Below, one piece after another: positions 7,383-16,027 of a DNA stretch of 37,330 bases. The stretch is taken from assembly GCF_900110265.1 (NCBI RefSeq), contig NZ_FODB01000040.1:1-37330 (forward strand), read 5' to 3'. The stretch comes from Vreelandella aquamarina (GTDB lineage Bacteria; Pseudomonadota; Gammaproteobacteria; Pseudomonadales; Halomonadaceae). The position numbers were made by a program, and so were the translations under genes. The notes beneath the pieces were generated by a model. The model saw nothing but the letters and a program-made list of their open reading frames with translations. It was not told the DNA's origin and searched no databases. The stretch's first letter is position 1; the number at the start of each line of letters is the position of its first letter.

Positions 7383-8846
7383 ATGTCTATCTCCAAGCAA
7401 ACGTTTTTTAAACAAGACGCGTATATTAACGGCCAGTGGGTGGCCGCAACGGATGGCAGTAGTGTCGCGGTCACCGACCCTGCTAGCGGTGAGACGCTTG
7501 GCCATGTCCCTAGCTTGAGTGCGGAGCAAGTCAGTCAGGCTATTGAAGCTGCAAATGCCGCACTGCCTGCTTGGCGTGCTAAAACCGCGGCGGAACGTTC
7601 GCAGCTTTTAAAACGCTGGCATGCACTGATTATGGAAAATGAGGCAGCGCTAGGCGAGCTGATGACCTTGGAGCAAGGGAAGCCGTTAAAAGAGGCACGC
7701 GGTGAAATCGGCTATGCGGCCAGCTTTATCGAGTGGTTCGCTGAGGAGGCGAAGCGGTTATACGGCGATACTATTCCCGGTCATGCGACTGATAAACGCA
7801 TCATTGTTTCCCGTGAGCCGGTGGGCGTTTGTGCGGCGATTACGCCGTGGAACTTCCCTGCGGCCATGATTACCCGCAAGGTGGCGCCTGCCTTGGCGGC
7901 GGGTTGTACGATTATCGTTAAGCCCGCTATGGAAACCCCATTGACGGCGCTTGCGCTAGCGGCGTTAGCCGAGCAAGCGGGCATTCCCGCCGGGGTGATT
8001 AATATTGTTACTGGTGATGCCAAAACGATTGGCCCCGTGCTGACAGATAGCCCGATTGTGCGCAAACTGAGCTTTACCGGTTCTACCCCAGTGGGCGCGC
8101 ATTTAATGGCTGCCTGTGCTCCAACGGTCAAAAAGGTGTCTCTTGAGCTTGGCGGTAATGCGCCCTTTATTGTGTTTGACGATGCCGATATTGAAGATGC
8201 GGTTACCGGAGCGCTAGACAGTAAGTTCCGTAATGCTGGGCAAACCTGTGTCTGCGCTAATCGTATTTATGTGCAAAGCGGTGTTTACGACGCATTTGTT
8301 GAACGTTTGGCCCAGCGCACCAGTGAACTGAGTGTCGGTAAAGGTAGCGCCGAAGGCGTAGAGGTGGGGCCACTCATCTCTGAAAAGGCGGTAGAGAAAG
8401 TTGAAGCCCATTTGCAGGATGCACTCGATAAAGGTGGTCGCTTAATCACCGGTGGTAAGCGACACGCCTTAGGCGGTACCTGGTTTGAGCCAACAGTTGT
8501 GGCTGACGTAACCGCTGACATGGCATGTGCTCGCGAGGAAACCTTTGGGCCATTGGCGCCGGTATTCAGGTTTGAGACGGAAGCGGAGGTTATTCGTCAG
8601 GCCAATGATACGGAGTATGGGTTAGCGGCGTATTTCTATGCTGAAAGCGTGTCACGGATCTGGCGCGTATCGGAAGCACTGGAGTACGGCATGGTGGGCA
8701 TTAATACGGGGCTCATCTCGACCGCTTCGGCGCCTTTTGGGGGTGTCAAATCGTCGGGCATCGGTCGTGAGGGCTCACGCTATGGCATCGATGAATACAC
8801 CGAGCTGAAGTATCTGTGTTTGGGTATTAAGCAAATGGCTGAATAA
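7383..8846 (+). CDS. gabD: NAD(P)-dependent succinate-semialdehyde dehydrogenase, GabD type
   Basis: Oxidises succinate semialdehyde to succinate (or a close homologue such as glutarate semialdehyde). The ATG at 7383 with AAAGG upstream gives 487 residues, the usual GabD length. Visible features: TPWNFPAAMITRK near 154, Lys180 in IIVKPA, catalytic Glu255 in LELGG, and catalytic Cys289 in GQTCVCANR. The Cys-x-Cys pair is typical of this subfamily. It begins 23 bases after the regulator, so it is probably cotranscribed with adh, permease and regulator and removes the aldehyde made by the alcohol dehydrogenase. It is a different subfamily from the Sad-type enzyme at 415-1797. Confidence 0.88.
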   Translation: MSISKQTFFKQDAYINGQWVAATDGSSVAVTDPASGETLGHVPSLSAEQVSQAIEAANAALPAWRAKTAAERSQLLKRWHALIMENEAALGELMTLEQGKPLKEARGEIGYAASFIEWFAEEAKRLYGDTIPGHATDKRIIVSREPVGVCAAITPWNFPAAMITRKVAPALAAGCTIIVKPAMETPLTALALAALAEQAGIPAGVINIVTGDAKTIGPVLTDSPIVRKLSFTGSTPVGAHLMAACAPTVKKVSLELGGNAPFIVFDDADIEDAVTGALDSKFRNAGQTCVCANRIYVQSGVYDAFVERLAQRTSELSVGKGSAEGVEVGPLISEKAVEKVEAHLQDALDKGGRLITGGKRHALGGTWFEPTVVADVTADMACAREETFGPLAPVFRFETEAEVIRQANDTEYGLAAYFYAESVSRIWRVSEALEYGMVGINTGLISTASAPFGGVKSSGIGREGSRYGIDEYTELKYLCLGIKQMAE

Positions 8847-8904
8847 CAAACACTTAAGGGTATAAAGGTCGTTTTATTTACGCGCTCTCTGTGAGGCGTT
8901 CTTT

Positions 8905-8937
8905 GAAGCCCACTAGACTTTTAGTCTAGTGGGCTTC
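8905..8937. terminator. Perfect 14-bp inverted repeat, probable terminator
   Basis: Arms 8905-8918 and 8924-8937 pair perfectly around a five-base loop (TTTTA). It lies between gabD and the converging truncated msrA, overlapping the last codons of the latter. There is no long T-run on either side, so it may block transcription or stabilise mRNA ends rather than act as a classical terminator. Confidence 0.55.
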
Positions 8938-9259
8938 GTATTACTACGGAAGCTCTGAAAAAGTCACTGCCATCAGCGATAATACGGCTATCGTCATACT
9001 CGATTTGTACGACTTCAATATGGTCAGTCCCGCCCCGGGAGATCTGCTCGTAAGTGGGGTTTTCAAGCTCGCCGCCCATGTAGCCTGAGATAGTGGCACT
9101 CACGCCCACCTGTTTATCGTAAGGAGGCTCCATGCACCAGAAGCAGCCGCCGGCAAAGGTGGCTTCTGCATTGGACTGCGCTTGGAGTGATGCGCTCGCA
9201 AAACCGGCAACGGCCATTACGCACAGGGTTAAGGGGCGAATATTGGGAAATCGGATCAT
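8921..9259 (-). pseudogene. msrA: Truncated peptide methionine sulfoxide reductase MsrA, exported form
   Basis: The start of a periplasmic MsrA: an N-terminal signal peptide (hydrophobic LTLCVMAVAGFASASLQA), then ATFAGGCFWCMEPPYDK with the catalytic Cys of GGCFWC, then SGYMGGELENPTYEQISRGG and HIEVVQIEYDDSRI. After that, similarity to MsrA is lost and the frame ends within ~20 residues, in the hairpin downstream of gabD. Family proteins are about 170-220 residues with a conserved second half; here only about the first half remains, so it is probably non-functional. The ATG at 9259 has GGAG nine bases upstream; an in-frame GTG lies three codons earlier. Confidence 0.8.
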
Positions 9260-9332
9260 TGCAAACACTCCGGTGGAGGTGGCGAGTCAAAGCTCGTTAT
9301 TGAGTCCATTAGTGTCGAGAGGTTCCGCTTCC

Positions 9333-10241
9333 TTACAGCGACCTTAGCCGATGCGGCCACACCGTATCGAGGGTGTCTAGTGCGGCTTTAATCGTGGGCT
9401 CGGTGGCGCGGTCGCTGCGCCAGATCAGGCTTAATGCGCAGGGCAGGCGAACGTTGTCTGCCACCGCCAAGCCGCTCTCTTGGCGTTCGGCCATGGCTAG
9501 CGCGTCTCGCGCTAGGCTCAGGCCCACGCCTGCACGTACTAAATCCAGCATACACGCCTCTTGGTCGACCTGTGCAACACGGTTCGGGGTCGCGCCGCTT
9601 GCGGCCAGCGCCCGCTTAAGTAGTCGCGAATGCGCTGACACGGTGGGGGTCACAATCCAGGGCAGTTGCGCAAGCGCCTCCCAGCGGGTGTCGGTAAGTT
9701 TGGCTTCCCAGCCCGGCGGTGCCACCACGTGGTAGTGAAAGTGAGTTAACTCCCGCCACGCCAGGGCGCTATTGTCGGTACCTTCGCCGGGCGGGGCGAG
9801 AAAAAAGCCCACATCCAACTCCCCTTGCTCAACGCTGTCCAATACGCTGCCGCTCATGCCGTGGTGAAGCTCGGTTTCCAGCTGTGGCGCGCGGGCCATC
9901 AAGCGGCTGAGAAAATCGCCCAAGCGAATAAATTCCGGGTCAACAATGGTGCCAATGCGCAGCTTGCCCCGCAGCGTGCTGTGTAACGCGCTGGCGCTCT
10001 GCTCAAAGGCCAGCGCGCTGGCCAGGGCATTTTCAGCGGCCGGTAGCAAGGCGTAACCATCGGCAGTCAGCGTTAACCCTTGTGGGCGGCGGGTAAACAG
10101 CGTTAGGCCCAGATGCAGCTGTAGCTGCTTCAACTTTAGGCTAACCGCGGGCTGGGTCAAATGAAGCTGCTCGGCCGCCTTTGAGACGCTGCCGGTATGG
10201 GCAACGGCCACAAAGGCCCGCAGCGTGGCGTACTCCTGCAT
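9333..10241 (-). CDS. LysR-family transcriptional regulator divergent from mmsA
   Basis: A 302-residue LysR-type regulator: N-terminal winged helix-turn-helix (about 1-60, GSVSKAAEQLHLTQPAVSLKLKQLQ) and a C-terminal periplasmic-binding-like effector domain (from about 90, LRGKLRIGTIVDPEFIR). It is divergent from mmsA with a 138-base gap that holds a perfect inverted repeat (10332-10352). LysR regulators usually control the divergent gene, so it probably responds to 3-hydroxypropionate or a related acid and activates the mmsA-GMC pair. That role matches LysR proteins known to control 3-hydroxypropionate genes in Pseudomonas denitrificans; the assignment here is inference. Confidence 0.88.
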   Translation of the reverse strand: MQEYATLRAFVAVAHTGSVSKAAEQLHLTQPAVSLKLKQLQLHLGLTLFTRRPQGLTLTADGYALLPAAENALASALAFEQSASALHSTLRGKLRIGTIVDPEFIRLGDFLSRLMARAPQLETELHHGMSGSVLDSVEQGELDVGFFLAPPGEGTDNSALAWRELTHFHYHVVAPPGWEAKLTDTRWEALAQLPWIVTPTVSAHSRLLKRALAASGATPNRVAQVDQEACMLDLVRAGVGLSLARDALAMAERQESGLAVADNVRLPCALSLIWRSDRATEPTIKAALDTLDTVWPHRLRSL

Positions 10242-10331
10242 GGTGGTGAACCTTCATTGTTATGTTATTAGCAAAGCTTATATCTGGGTTAAAAATTACT
10301 CAATTGCTTGGCCTGTTAGGCGGGGTAGTCT

Positions 10332-10352
10332 AGTGATCATCCTCCGATCACT
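10332..10352. promoter_or_regulatory. Inverted repeat, candidate LysR operator of mmsA
   Basis: AGTGATC-N7-GATCACT is a perfect 7-bp inverted repeat lying 28 bases before the mmsA ATG and in the shared control region with the divergent lysR. Its position so close to the start could overlap the promoter or the transcription start. Confidence 0.5.
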
Positions 10353-10379
10353 TAAGCTTTTGTTATAAAGGTAGCGACA

Positions 10380-11891
10380 ATGACAACCAACGCCATCCAT
10401 CATTTTATTAACGGCCAACGCAGCGAAGGCGCCTCCGGCAGCGCCCAGGATGTCTTCAACCCTGCCACTGGGCAGGTCACTGGCCGCGTTGCCCTGGCTT
10501 CGGCCGCCGATGTGGACACCGCCGTGCAAGCCGCCCAGGCGGCATTTCCAGCCTGGGCCGATACGCCGCCCATTCGCCGTGCTCGGGTCATGTTCAAATT
10601 TCTGGAGCTGCTAAACGCCAATAAAGATGCCCTGGCCGAAGCAATCACCAAAGAGCACGGCAAGGTATTTACCGATGCCCAGGGCGAAGTGGCACGGGGT
10701 ATTGATATTGTCGAGTTTGCCTGCGGTATTCCCCAGCTATTAAAGGGTGATTACACCGAGCAGGTCAGCACCGGCATTGATAATTGGACCGTGCGTCAGC
10801 CGCTGGGCGTAGTGGCGGGTATTACGCCATTTAACTTCCCGGCAATGGTGCCGATGTGGATGTTCCCCATCGCCATTGCTGCCGGTAACACCTTTATTCT
10901 CAAGCCCAGCCCGCTGGACCCTAGCGCTTCGCTGATGATTGCCGACCTGTTGCAGCAGGCGGGCCTGCCGGATGGCGTGTTCAACGTGGTGCAGGGCGAC
11001 AAGGACTCCGTGGAAGCGCTGATCGATCATCCGGAGGTGAAGGCGCTCTCGTTCGTCGGCTCCACGCCCATTGCCAACCTGATTTACGAGCGCGGTGCCA
11101 AACACGGCAAACGTGTGCAGGCACTGGGTGGGGCGAAAAACCATATGGTGGTGATGCCAGACGCCCATCTGGATAAAGCAGTGGATGCGCTGATTGGCGC
11201 CGCCTACGGCAGTGCGGGCGAGCGCTGCATGGCGATTAGCGTGGCCGTGCTGGTCGGCGATGTGGCCGATAAAGTCGTGCCGATGCTCACCGAGCGGGCT
11301 AAGGCGCTGAAAGTCAAAGATGGCATGCAGCTGGATGCGGAGATGGGGCCCATCGTGACCCGCCAAGCGCATCAGCGGATCACCGGGTACATCGAAAAGG
11401 GCGTGGCAGAAGGCGCGCAGCTTATTGTCGATGGGCGCGAGTTTGATAGCACCCAAGCGGGCGAGGGCTGTGCTGACGGTTTCTGGATGGGCGGCACGCT
11501 GTTCGACCACGTCACGCCGGAGATGACTATCTATAAAGAGGAGATCTTTGGCCCGGTGCTGGTATGCGTGCGCGTGCCGGATGTGGCGACCGCCATTCAA
11601 CTGATTAACGATCACGAGTTTGGCAACGGGGTGAGCTGTTTTACTGAAAGCGGCAGCGTCGCCCGTGAATTTGGCCGCCGGATTCAGGTGGGCATGGTCG
11701 GCATCAACGTACCGATTCCAGTGCCTATGGCGTGGCACGGTTTTGGCGGCTGGAAGCGCTCGCTGTTTGGCGATACCCACGCTTACGGCGAAGAGGGTGT
11801 GCGCTTCTACACCAAGCAGAAGTCGATCATGCAGCGCTGGTCGGACTCCATCGACGCGGGTGCAGAGTTTGTGATGCCGACGGCGAAGTAG
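10380..11891 (+). CDS. mmsA: CoA-acylating methylmalonate/malonate-semialdehyde dehydrogenase
   Basis: Converts malonate semialdehyde to acetyl-CoA and methylmalonate semialdehyde to propionyl-CoA, with NAD and CoA and loss of CO2. The 503 residues match the family. Diagnostic features: [20 protein letters not shown] near 148, catalytic Cys283 in [11 protein letters not shown], and the absence of the general-base Glu of other aldehyde dehydrogenases ([12 protein letters not shown] in place of ELGG), as usual for the CoA-dependent subfamily. The C-terminal GWKRSLFGD is typical. It could also act in valine or inositol catabolism, but the next gene, 27 bases on, is a GMC oxidoreductase. That pair fits the dddC/dddA or mmsA/hpdH arrangement for 3-hydroxypropionate use. 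Confidence 0.93.
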   Translation: MTTNAIHHFINGQRSEGASGSAQDVFNPATGQVTGRVALASAADVDTAVQAAQAAFPAWADTPPIRRARVMFKFLELLNANKDALAEAITKEHGKVFTDAQGEVARGIDIVEFACGIPQLLKGDYTEQVSTGIDNWTVRQPLGVVAGITPFNFPAMVPMWMFPIAIAAGNTFILKPSPLDPSASLMIADLLQQAGLPDGVFNVVQGDKDSVEALIDHPEVKALSFVGSTPIANLIYERGAKHGKRVQALGGAKNHMVVMPDAHLDKAVDALIGAAYGSAGERCMAISVAVLVGDVADKVVPMLTERAKALKVKDGMQLDAEMGPIVTRQAHQRITGYIEKGVAEGAQLIVDGREFDSTQAGEGCADGFWMGGTLFDHVTPEMTIYKEEIFGPVLVCVRVPDVATAIQLINDHEFGNGVSCFTESGSVAREFGRRIQVGMVGINVPIPVPMAWHGFGGWKRSLFGDTHAYGEEGVRFYTKQKSIMQRWSDSIDAGAEFVMPTAK

Positions 11892-11918
11892 CGCCTGACC
11901 GTTACGGGAGCCAAGCCC

Positions 11919-13595
11919 ATGCCAACAAATACAACCACTTATCCCACCGCAGAAGCATTTGATTACATCGTGGTTGGCGCAGGCACCGCAGGGTGCCTGA
12001 TGGCCAATCGGCTAAGCGCCGACCCTGCAAACAAAGTGCTGCTGATCGAAGCGGGCGGTCGGGATAACTACCACTGGATCCATATTCCAGTGGGCTATCT
12101 TTATTGCATCAATAACCCGCGCACCGACTGGCTTTTTCGTACTGAGCCGGACAAGGGGCTTAATGGCCGCTCGCTGATCTACCCCCGAGGTAAAACCCTG
12201 GGGGGCTGCTCCAGCATCAACGGCATGATCTACATGCGCGGCCAAGCGCGGGATTACAACCACTGGGCGGAGGTTACCGGTAGCGACGAGTGGCGCTGGG
12301 AGAACTGCCTGCCGGACTTTATCAAACACGAAAACCACTACCGGCTGGATGAAGGCAGCGACGGTGATGAGACTCACCGTGCTTTTCATGGCCATGGCGG
12401 CGAGTGGCGGGTCGAGAAGCAGCGCCTGAAATGGGAAGTGTTGGATGACTTTGCCGAAGCAGCGGTGCAGGCGGGTATTCCCCGCACCGACGACTTCAAC
12501 CGGGGTAGCAATGAAGGGGTTGCTTATTTTGAGGTGAACCAGCGCGATGGCTGGCGCTGGAATACCGCTAAGGCGTTTTTGCGCAGCGCGTTAAAGCGCG
12601 ACAACCTAACGCTTTGGCACTCCACCCAGGTGAACCGGCTCTGCTTCGATCATACGCAAGCGCTTCGTTGTACGGGGGTAGAGGTAGTGCGCAGCGGCAA
12701 AACCCAGCGCGTGCAGGCGCGAAAAGAGGTAGTGCTGTGTGCGGGGGCCATTGGCTCGCCTCACCTTTTACAGCTGTCGGGTATTGGGCCTGCTGAGCAT
12801 CTACGCGAGCACGGCATTGAGGTAGTGCACGACCTGCCTGGGGTGGGCGAAAACCTGCAAGATCACCTCCAGATTCGCTCGGTGTATCGTGTCAGTAATG
12901 TCAAAACGCTCAATGCTATTGCCAGTACGCTGTGGGGCAAGGCGGGGATTGGCTGGGAGTATGTGACTAAGCGCACCGGGCCGATGAGCATGGCGCCTTC
13001 GCAGCTTGGTGCGTTTACCCGCAGTTCTGACGATCAGCCGTATCCCAATATTCAGTATCACGTGCAGCCGCTCAGCCTAGAGGCCTTTGGGCAGCCGCTG
13101 CATCCGTATCCGGCCATTACCGCGAGCGTATGCAACCTGAACCCAACCAGCCGAGGAACGGTGCGTTTGAAAAGCGCCGACCCGCGTCAAGCACCGGCGA
13201 TTTCGCCGAACTATCTCAGCACGCCGGAGGATCGCAAGGTGGCGGCTGATTCGCTACGGGTAACCCGGCGTATCGCCGAACAGCCTGCCTTCGCTAAATA
13301 TTCGCCTGAAGAGGTAAAGCCGGGCGTTGAGTATCAAACCGATGACGAGTTAACGCGGCTAGCGGGAGATATTGGCACGACGATTTTTCACCCGGTCGGC
13401 ACCACGCGGATGGGCAAACGTGATGACCCAATGGCGGTGGTGGATGAAAAATTGCGGGTACTTGGGGTGGTGGGATTACGGATCGCGGACGCGGGCGTGA
13501 TGCCTAGCATCACCAGTGGAAACACCAATTCGCCCACGTTAATGATCGCTGAAAAAGCCGCTGGATGGATTTTTAAAGAAAATTCATTGCATTGA
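11919..13595 (+). CDS. GMC-family flavoprotein oxidoreductase, probable 3-hydroxypropionate dehydrogenase
   Basis: FAD-dependent alcohol oxidation, similar to choline dehydrogenase (BetA) and AlkJ. The 558 residues begin with an FAD-binding YIVVGAGTAGCLMANRL (residues 16-32). GMC signature 1 is PRGKTLGGCSSINGMIYMRG, signature 2 is GAIGSPHLLQLSGIGP, and the C-terminal catalytic region has IFHPVGTTRMG and SGNTNSPTLMIAEKAA. Pairing with mmsA and a LysR gene matches 3-hydroxypropionate dehydrogenase (DddA of a DMSP-degrading Halomonas, HpdH of Pseudomonas denitrificans). BetA is less likely because betB and betI are absent. The ATG at 11919 is preceded by a GGAG site (ACGGGAGCC). Confidence 0.82.
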   Translation: MPTNTTTYPTAEAFDYIVVGAGTAGCLMANRLSADPANKVLLIEAGGRDNYHWIHIPVGYLYCINNPRTDWLFRTEPDKGLNGRSLIYPRGKTLGGCSSINGMIYMRGQARDYNHWAEVTGSDEWRWENCLPDFIKHENHYRLDEGSDGDETHRAFHGHGGEWRVEKQRLKWEVLDDFAEAAVQAGIPRTDDFNRGSNEGVAYFEVNQRDGWRWNTAKAFLRSALKRDNLTLWHSTQVNRLCFDHTQALRCTGVEVVRSGKTQRVQARKEVVLCAGAIGSPHLLQLSGIGPAEHLREHGIEVVHDLPGVGENLQDHLQIRSVYRVSNVKTLNAIASTLWGKAGIGWEYVTKRTGPMSMAPSQLGAFTRSSDDQPYPNIQYHVQPLSLEAFGQPLHPYPAITASVCNLNPTSRGTVRLKSADPRQAPAISPNYLSTPEDRKVAADSLRVTRRIAEQPAFAKYSPEEVKPGVEYQTDDELTRLAGDIGTTIFHPVGTTRMGKRDDPMAVVDEKLRVLGVVGLRIADAGVMPSITSGNTNSPTLMIAEKAAGWIFKENSLH

Positions 13596-13615
13596 CATTT
13601 TTTTTCATCATAGTG

Positions 13616-13785
13616 TTGACGTGCGGCTTGGTTAAGCGCATGCTGAATGCAGTTGGTTAGCAAGTCGAACGTTGTCAGCAGTATCGAAACGCTCTAGCGT
13701 TGAGTCTGGTGAAAGTTTCTTGTTCTACCCACTGCAACTCGGGTATTACCCGGCTCTACATTAAGCTTTATCGAGGATTTCGATC
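13616..13785 (+). promoter_or_regulatory. Candidate promoter and long leader of the cold-shock gene
   Basis: A possible sigma-70 promoter is TTGACG (13616-13621), a 17-base spacer and CATGCT (13639-13644). That would give a leader of roughly 140 bases, as is typical for cspA-type genes. The leader holds a perfect palindrome AACGCTCTAGCGTT (13688-13701) and a second short stem near 13740-13752. Both may form the temperature-responsive RNA structure; the promoter call is weak. Confidence 0.4.
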
Positions 13786-13992
13786 ATGGCAACTGGTACC
13801 GTTAAGTGGTTTAACGACACTAAAGGCTTCGGCTTCATTTCTCCGGACGACAATGGCGACGACCTGTTCGCGCACTTCTCCGAAATTCAAGCTGACGGCT
13901 TCAAAACTCTGCAAGACGGCCAGAAGGTTTCCTTCGACGTCACTCAGGGTAAAAAAGGCCTTCAGGCTTCCAACATCAAAGTTCTGGGTTAA
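13786..13992 (+). CDS. CspA-family cold-shock protein
   Basis: A 68-residue single cold-shock domain that binds single-stranded RNA/DNA and acts as an RNA chaperone. The RNA-binding motifs are KGFGFI (RNP1) and LFAHF (RNP2, with L and A in place of the more common V and V). The ATG follows GAGGA, and the gene ends in a strong terminator. The length and [18 protein letters not shown] start are characteristic. Many paralogues exist in one genome, so no specific csp number is assigned. Confidence 0.95.
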   Translation: MATGTVKWFNDTKGFGFISPDDNGDDLFAHFSEIQADGFKTLQDGQKVSFDVTQGKKGLQASNIKVLG

Positions 13993-14037
13993 TTCCAGCT
14001 TGATGTTCGCCGCTAACACTTGATGTTAGTGAGCTAG

Positions 14038-14065
14038 AAAACCCCGCCTTGAGCGGGGTTTTTGT
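14038..14065 (+). terminator. Rho-independent terminator of the cold-shock gene
   Basis: AACCCCGC-CTTGA-GCGGGGTT followed by a T-run. The mobile element inserted about 14 bases beyond it, leaving the cold-shock gene intact. Confidence 0.95.
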
Positions 14066-14071
14066 TCGTGG

Positions 14072-14079
14072 ATTATTAT
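14072..14079. repeat. Left target-site duplication of the ISL3-mer element
   Basis: ATTATTAT immediately before the left inverted repeat, identical to 19222-19229. ISL3 elements typically duplicate 8 bp. Confidence 0.92.
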
Positions 14080-14103
14080 GGGTATCCGGATTAAGTGGTA
14101 GAT
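14080..14103 (+). repeat. Left terminal inverted repeat (IRL)
   Basis: Begins GGGTATCCGGATTAAGTGGT. It pairs with the right end at 19198-19221, differing at four positions, and lies 24 bases from the 3' end of the transposase gene. Confidence 0.92.
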
Positions 14104-14127
14104 GGAGCCCCTTGCTCCTTCGAACCC

Positions 14128-15429
14128 TTAACTCTTCCAGAAGGTTGATAGATCGACGCCGTAGTTTTTCTCAGGCTCGGGAAGACCCATGCTGTAGGTC
14201 ATGGTGGCCTTGCCCAGGAAGGGGGATTCCTTGGTCTGCGGCACCTTCTTCTTGTGCTTGGTGGTGTAGAGCATCCGGGCCCGCATCACCTCGAATGAGT
14301 AGCCACGGCCATCGCGGTTCTTATCCTTGGCCAGCCGGTTGATTGACTCCGTGAAGGCGTTGGTGATCGGGATGTCGGTCTCGAAGTAGGTCAGCATCTC
14401 CTCATGCCAGCCACTGATAGCACTGACGAGATCTTTCCAGACCTCCTTTTGCCCCTGTGGGATGTCGTCAATCCAGGCAGTCAGCGCCTTCTCGGCGTCA
14501 CGCCGGGTTGTGGCGTCCCAGATGTGGAAGAACCGCTCCTTGTGCTCGTAGGCCGCCAAGAGCTGGGGGAATGCCCCTGTCCAGGTCTCCATGATGAGCC
14601 GTTCGCGATCTGAGACATCGTGAGCGCGCTTCAGCAGGATCTTCCGGTCACCCTTGAGGGTCCGCCGCTGGTTTGGCTTCAGATCCTTCCTGAGTCCCTT
14701 ACGCACCTTCTCCAGGGCTTCGTTGGCCATCCCCACCACATGGAACTTATCGACCACAATGCGAGCCTGCGGCAGTACCGCCTGGACAGCACGGCGGTAG
14801 GGTTTCCACATATCCATGCTGACGATCTCGACCTGGTGGCGCTCGGTCATGCTCATGAGGCGCCTCGTCACCGCGTCCTGCTGGCGACCGGGCAGCAGGT
14901 CCAGTAGGGTACGCTCCTCCAGGTTGGTCAGGATGCAGCGGTAGCGGCGGTTCAGGTACAGCTCGTCGATCCCCAGGCAGCGGGGTGTCTCGAAACGATG
15001 CCAGGCTGCCAGGAACTCAGCCTTCTTCTTGAATATCTCGCGGACAGTCTTCTCGTCGAGGCCCGTGGTATCAGCCACGTAGGCGTAGGGGTGATTGAAG
15101 GCTTCCTTCTCGACGTGGTTGTAAAGCCTCCGCGTCATGCGGTGATCGTCTACCATTTCCGGAAGAGCTGGCCGGAACGTCCTTCCACACGCCCGGCAGG
15201 TGTAGCGGCGACGGACCACCCAGAGGGTGACCCGCTTTCCGTGGATGGGTAGGTCGCGATAGGCCACATCGCGCTTGCCGAACCTGACAAACTCACTCTC
15301 AACGCCGCATTCCTCGCAAGCTAGAGGCTCAGGAGCTTCGACCTGGTAGTGGAGATCATGCTCTTCCATCTTGGTGCCTAGGACGTGGTACTCGGGAAGG
15401 TGAAGGATGTTGTCAGGCAAGCTAGTCAT
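14128..15429 (-). CDS. tnpA: ISL3-family transposase
   Basis: DDE transposase that moves the surrounding element. The ATG at 15429 is chosen for its AAGGA site eight bases upstream; it gives 433 residues (a longer frame reaches 15492). The N-terminus has a zinc-ribbon (CEECG near 38, CRACG near 78), followed by a DNA-binding helical region. The catalytic acids are Asp155 in LGIDELYL, Asp206 in VSMDMWKPY and Glu361 in TNAFTESINR. No frameshift or stop is seen, so it is probably active. It lies 78 bases downstream of merR in the same direction. Confidence 0.93.
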   Translation of the reverse strand: MTSLPDNILHLPEYHVLGTKMEEHDLHYQVEAPEPLACEECGVESEFVRFGKRDVAYRDLPIHGKRVTLWVVRRRYTCRACGRTFRPALPEMVDDHRMTRRLYNHVEKEAFNHPYAYVADTTGLDEKTVREIFKKKAEFLAAWHRFETPRCLGIDELYLNRRYRCILTNLEERTLLDLLPGRQQDAVTRRLMSMTERHQVEIVSMDMWKPYRRAVQAVLPQARIVVDKFHVVGMANEALEKVRKGLRKDLKPNQRRTLKGDRKILLKRAHDVSDRERLIMETWTGAFPQLLAAYEHKERFFHIWDATTRRDAEKALTAWIDDIPQGQKEVWKDLVSAISGWHEEMLTYFETDIPITNAFTESINRLAKDKNRDGRGYSFEVMRARMLYTTKHKKKVPQTKESPFLGKATMTYSMGLPEPEKNYGVDLSTFWKS

Positions 15430-15507
15430 GCAAACTTTCCTTGTCGACATGGTCCATAGATGATCGCGACTCTTTGACCGCGTTGTTTTCAACGAACTGA
15501 AGGTGAG

Positions 15508-15954
15508 TTACTCCCTTGGGTCTTCTGCTTCTCTGAGCCCTTCATGCAATGACGCAATTAGCGGGCAAGTGATATTGCCTTGTTGTGCATGGCATCTGTC
15601 GACCATTTCGCTCAGCACCTTCTCAATTCTTTCAAGCCTGTCGATCTTCTCGCGAACGTCCCCTAACTTGTGCTCTGCGAGAGCACTGGCTTCTTGACAG
15701 TGGGCGCCATCTTCCAGCCGAAGTAGGTCACTGATCTCATCCAGACTAAAGCCCAGCTGCTGCGCCGTTTTCACGAACGTCAACCTGTCGATATCGGCGG
15801 CACTATAGCGTCGAATACCTCCGGGAGGGCGTTCGGGCTCCGATAATAGCCCTCGTCGCTGGTAATAGCGGATTGTCTCGACATTGACGCCGGCCGCCTT
15901 GGCCAGGCCGCCAATGGTCATGGTGTCCGCCACTTTATCTGCATGTCTCTTCAT
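15508..15954 (-). CDS. merR: Mercury-responsive regulator MerR
   Basis: Hg(II)-sensing dimeric regulator that represses and, with mercury, activates the divergent mer promoter by untwisting its 19-bp spacer. The 148 residues have an N-terminal MerR helix-turn-helix ([20 protein letters not shown]) and a coiled-coil dimerisation helix. All three mercury-binding cysteines are present: Cys86 (AHCQEA), Cys121 (DRCHAQQ) and Cys130 (ITCPLIASL). It is divergent from merT with the operator between them and is read toward tnpA. Confidence 0.95.
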   Translation of the reverse strand: MKRHADKVADTMTIGGLAKAAGVNVETIRYYQRRGLLSEPERPPGGIRRYSAADIDRLTFVKTAQQLGFSLDEISDLLRLEDGAHCQEASALAEHKLGDVREKIDRLERIEKVLSEMVDRCHAQQGNITCPLIASLHEGLREAEDPRE

Positions 15955-15959
15955 GATGC

Positions 15960-15990
15960 TTGACTCCGTACCAAGCTACGGAAGTAACCT
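15960..15990 (+). promoter_or_regulatory. mer promoter/operator (MerR-type, 19-bp spacer)
   Basis: TTGACT (15960-15965), exactly 19 bases, then TAACCT (15985-15990). The spacer contains the dyad CCGTA-N6-TACGG, which closely matches the Tn501/Tn21 mer operator. The long spacer is the hallmark of MerR-activated promoters. Confidence 0.92.
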
Positions 15991-16027
15991 TATCGTAGCT
16001 CCCCCCATCCCGAAAGGAGAATCGTCA

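Noticed and set aside
10740-11780. A 346-residue open frame on the minus strand opposite mmsA
   Set aside because: It is rich in His, Arg and Ala in a way typical of antisense frames and has no recognisable motif; mmsA is certain on the plus strand.
11919-13595. Choline dehydrogenase betA of a glycine-betaine operon
   Set aside because: The GMC family fits, but betB and betI are missing and the partner is mmsA, so an alcohol such as 3-hydroxypropionate is more likely.
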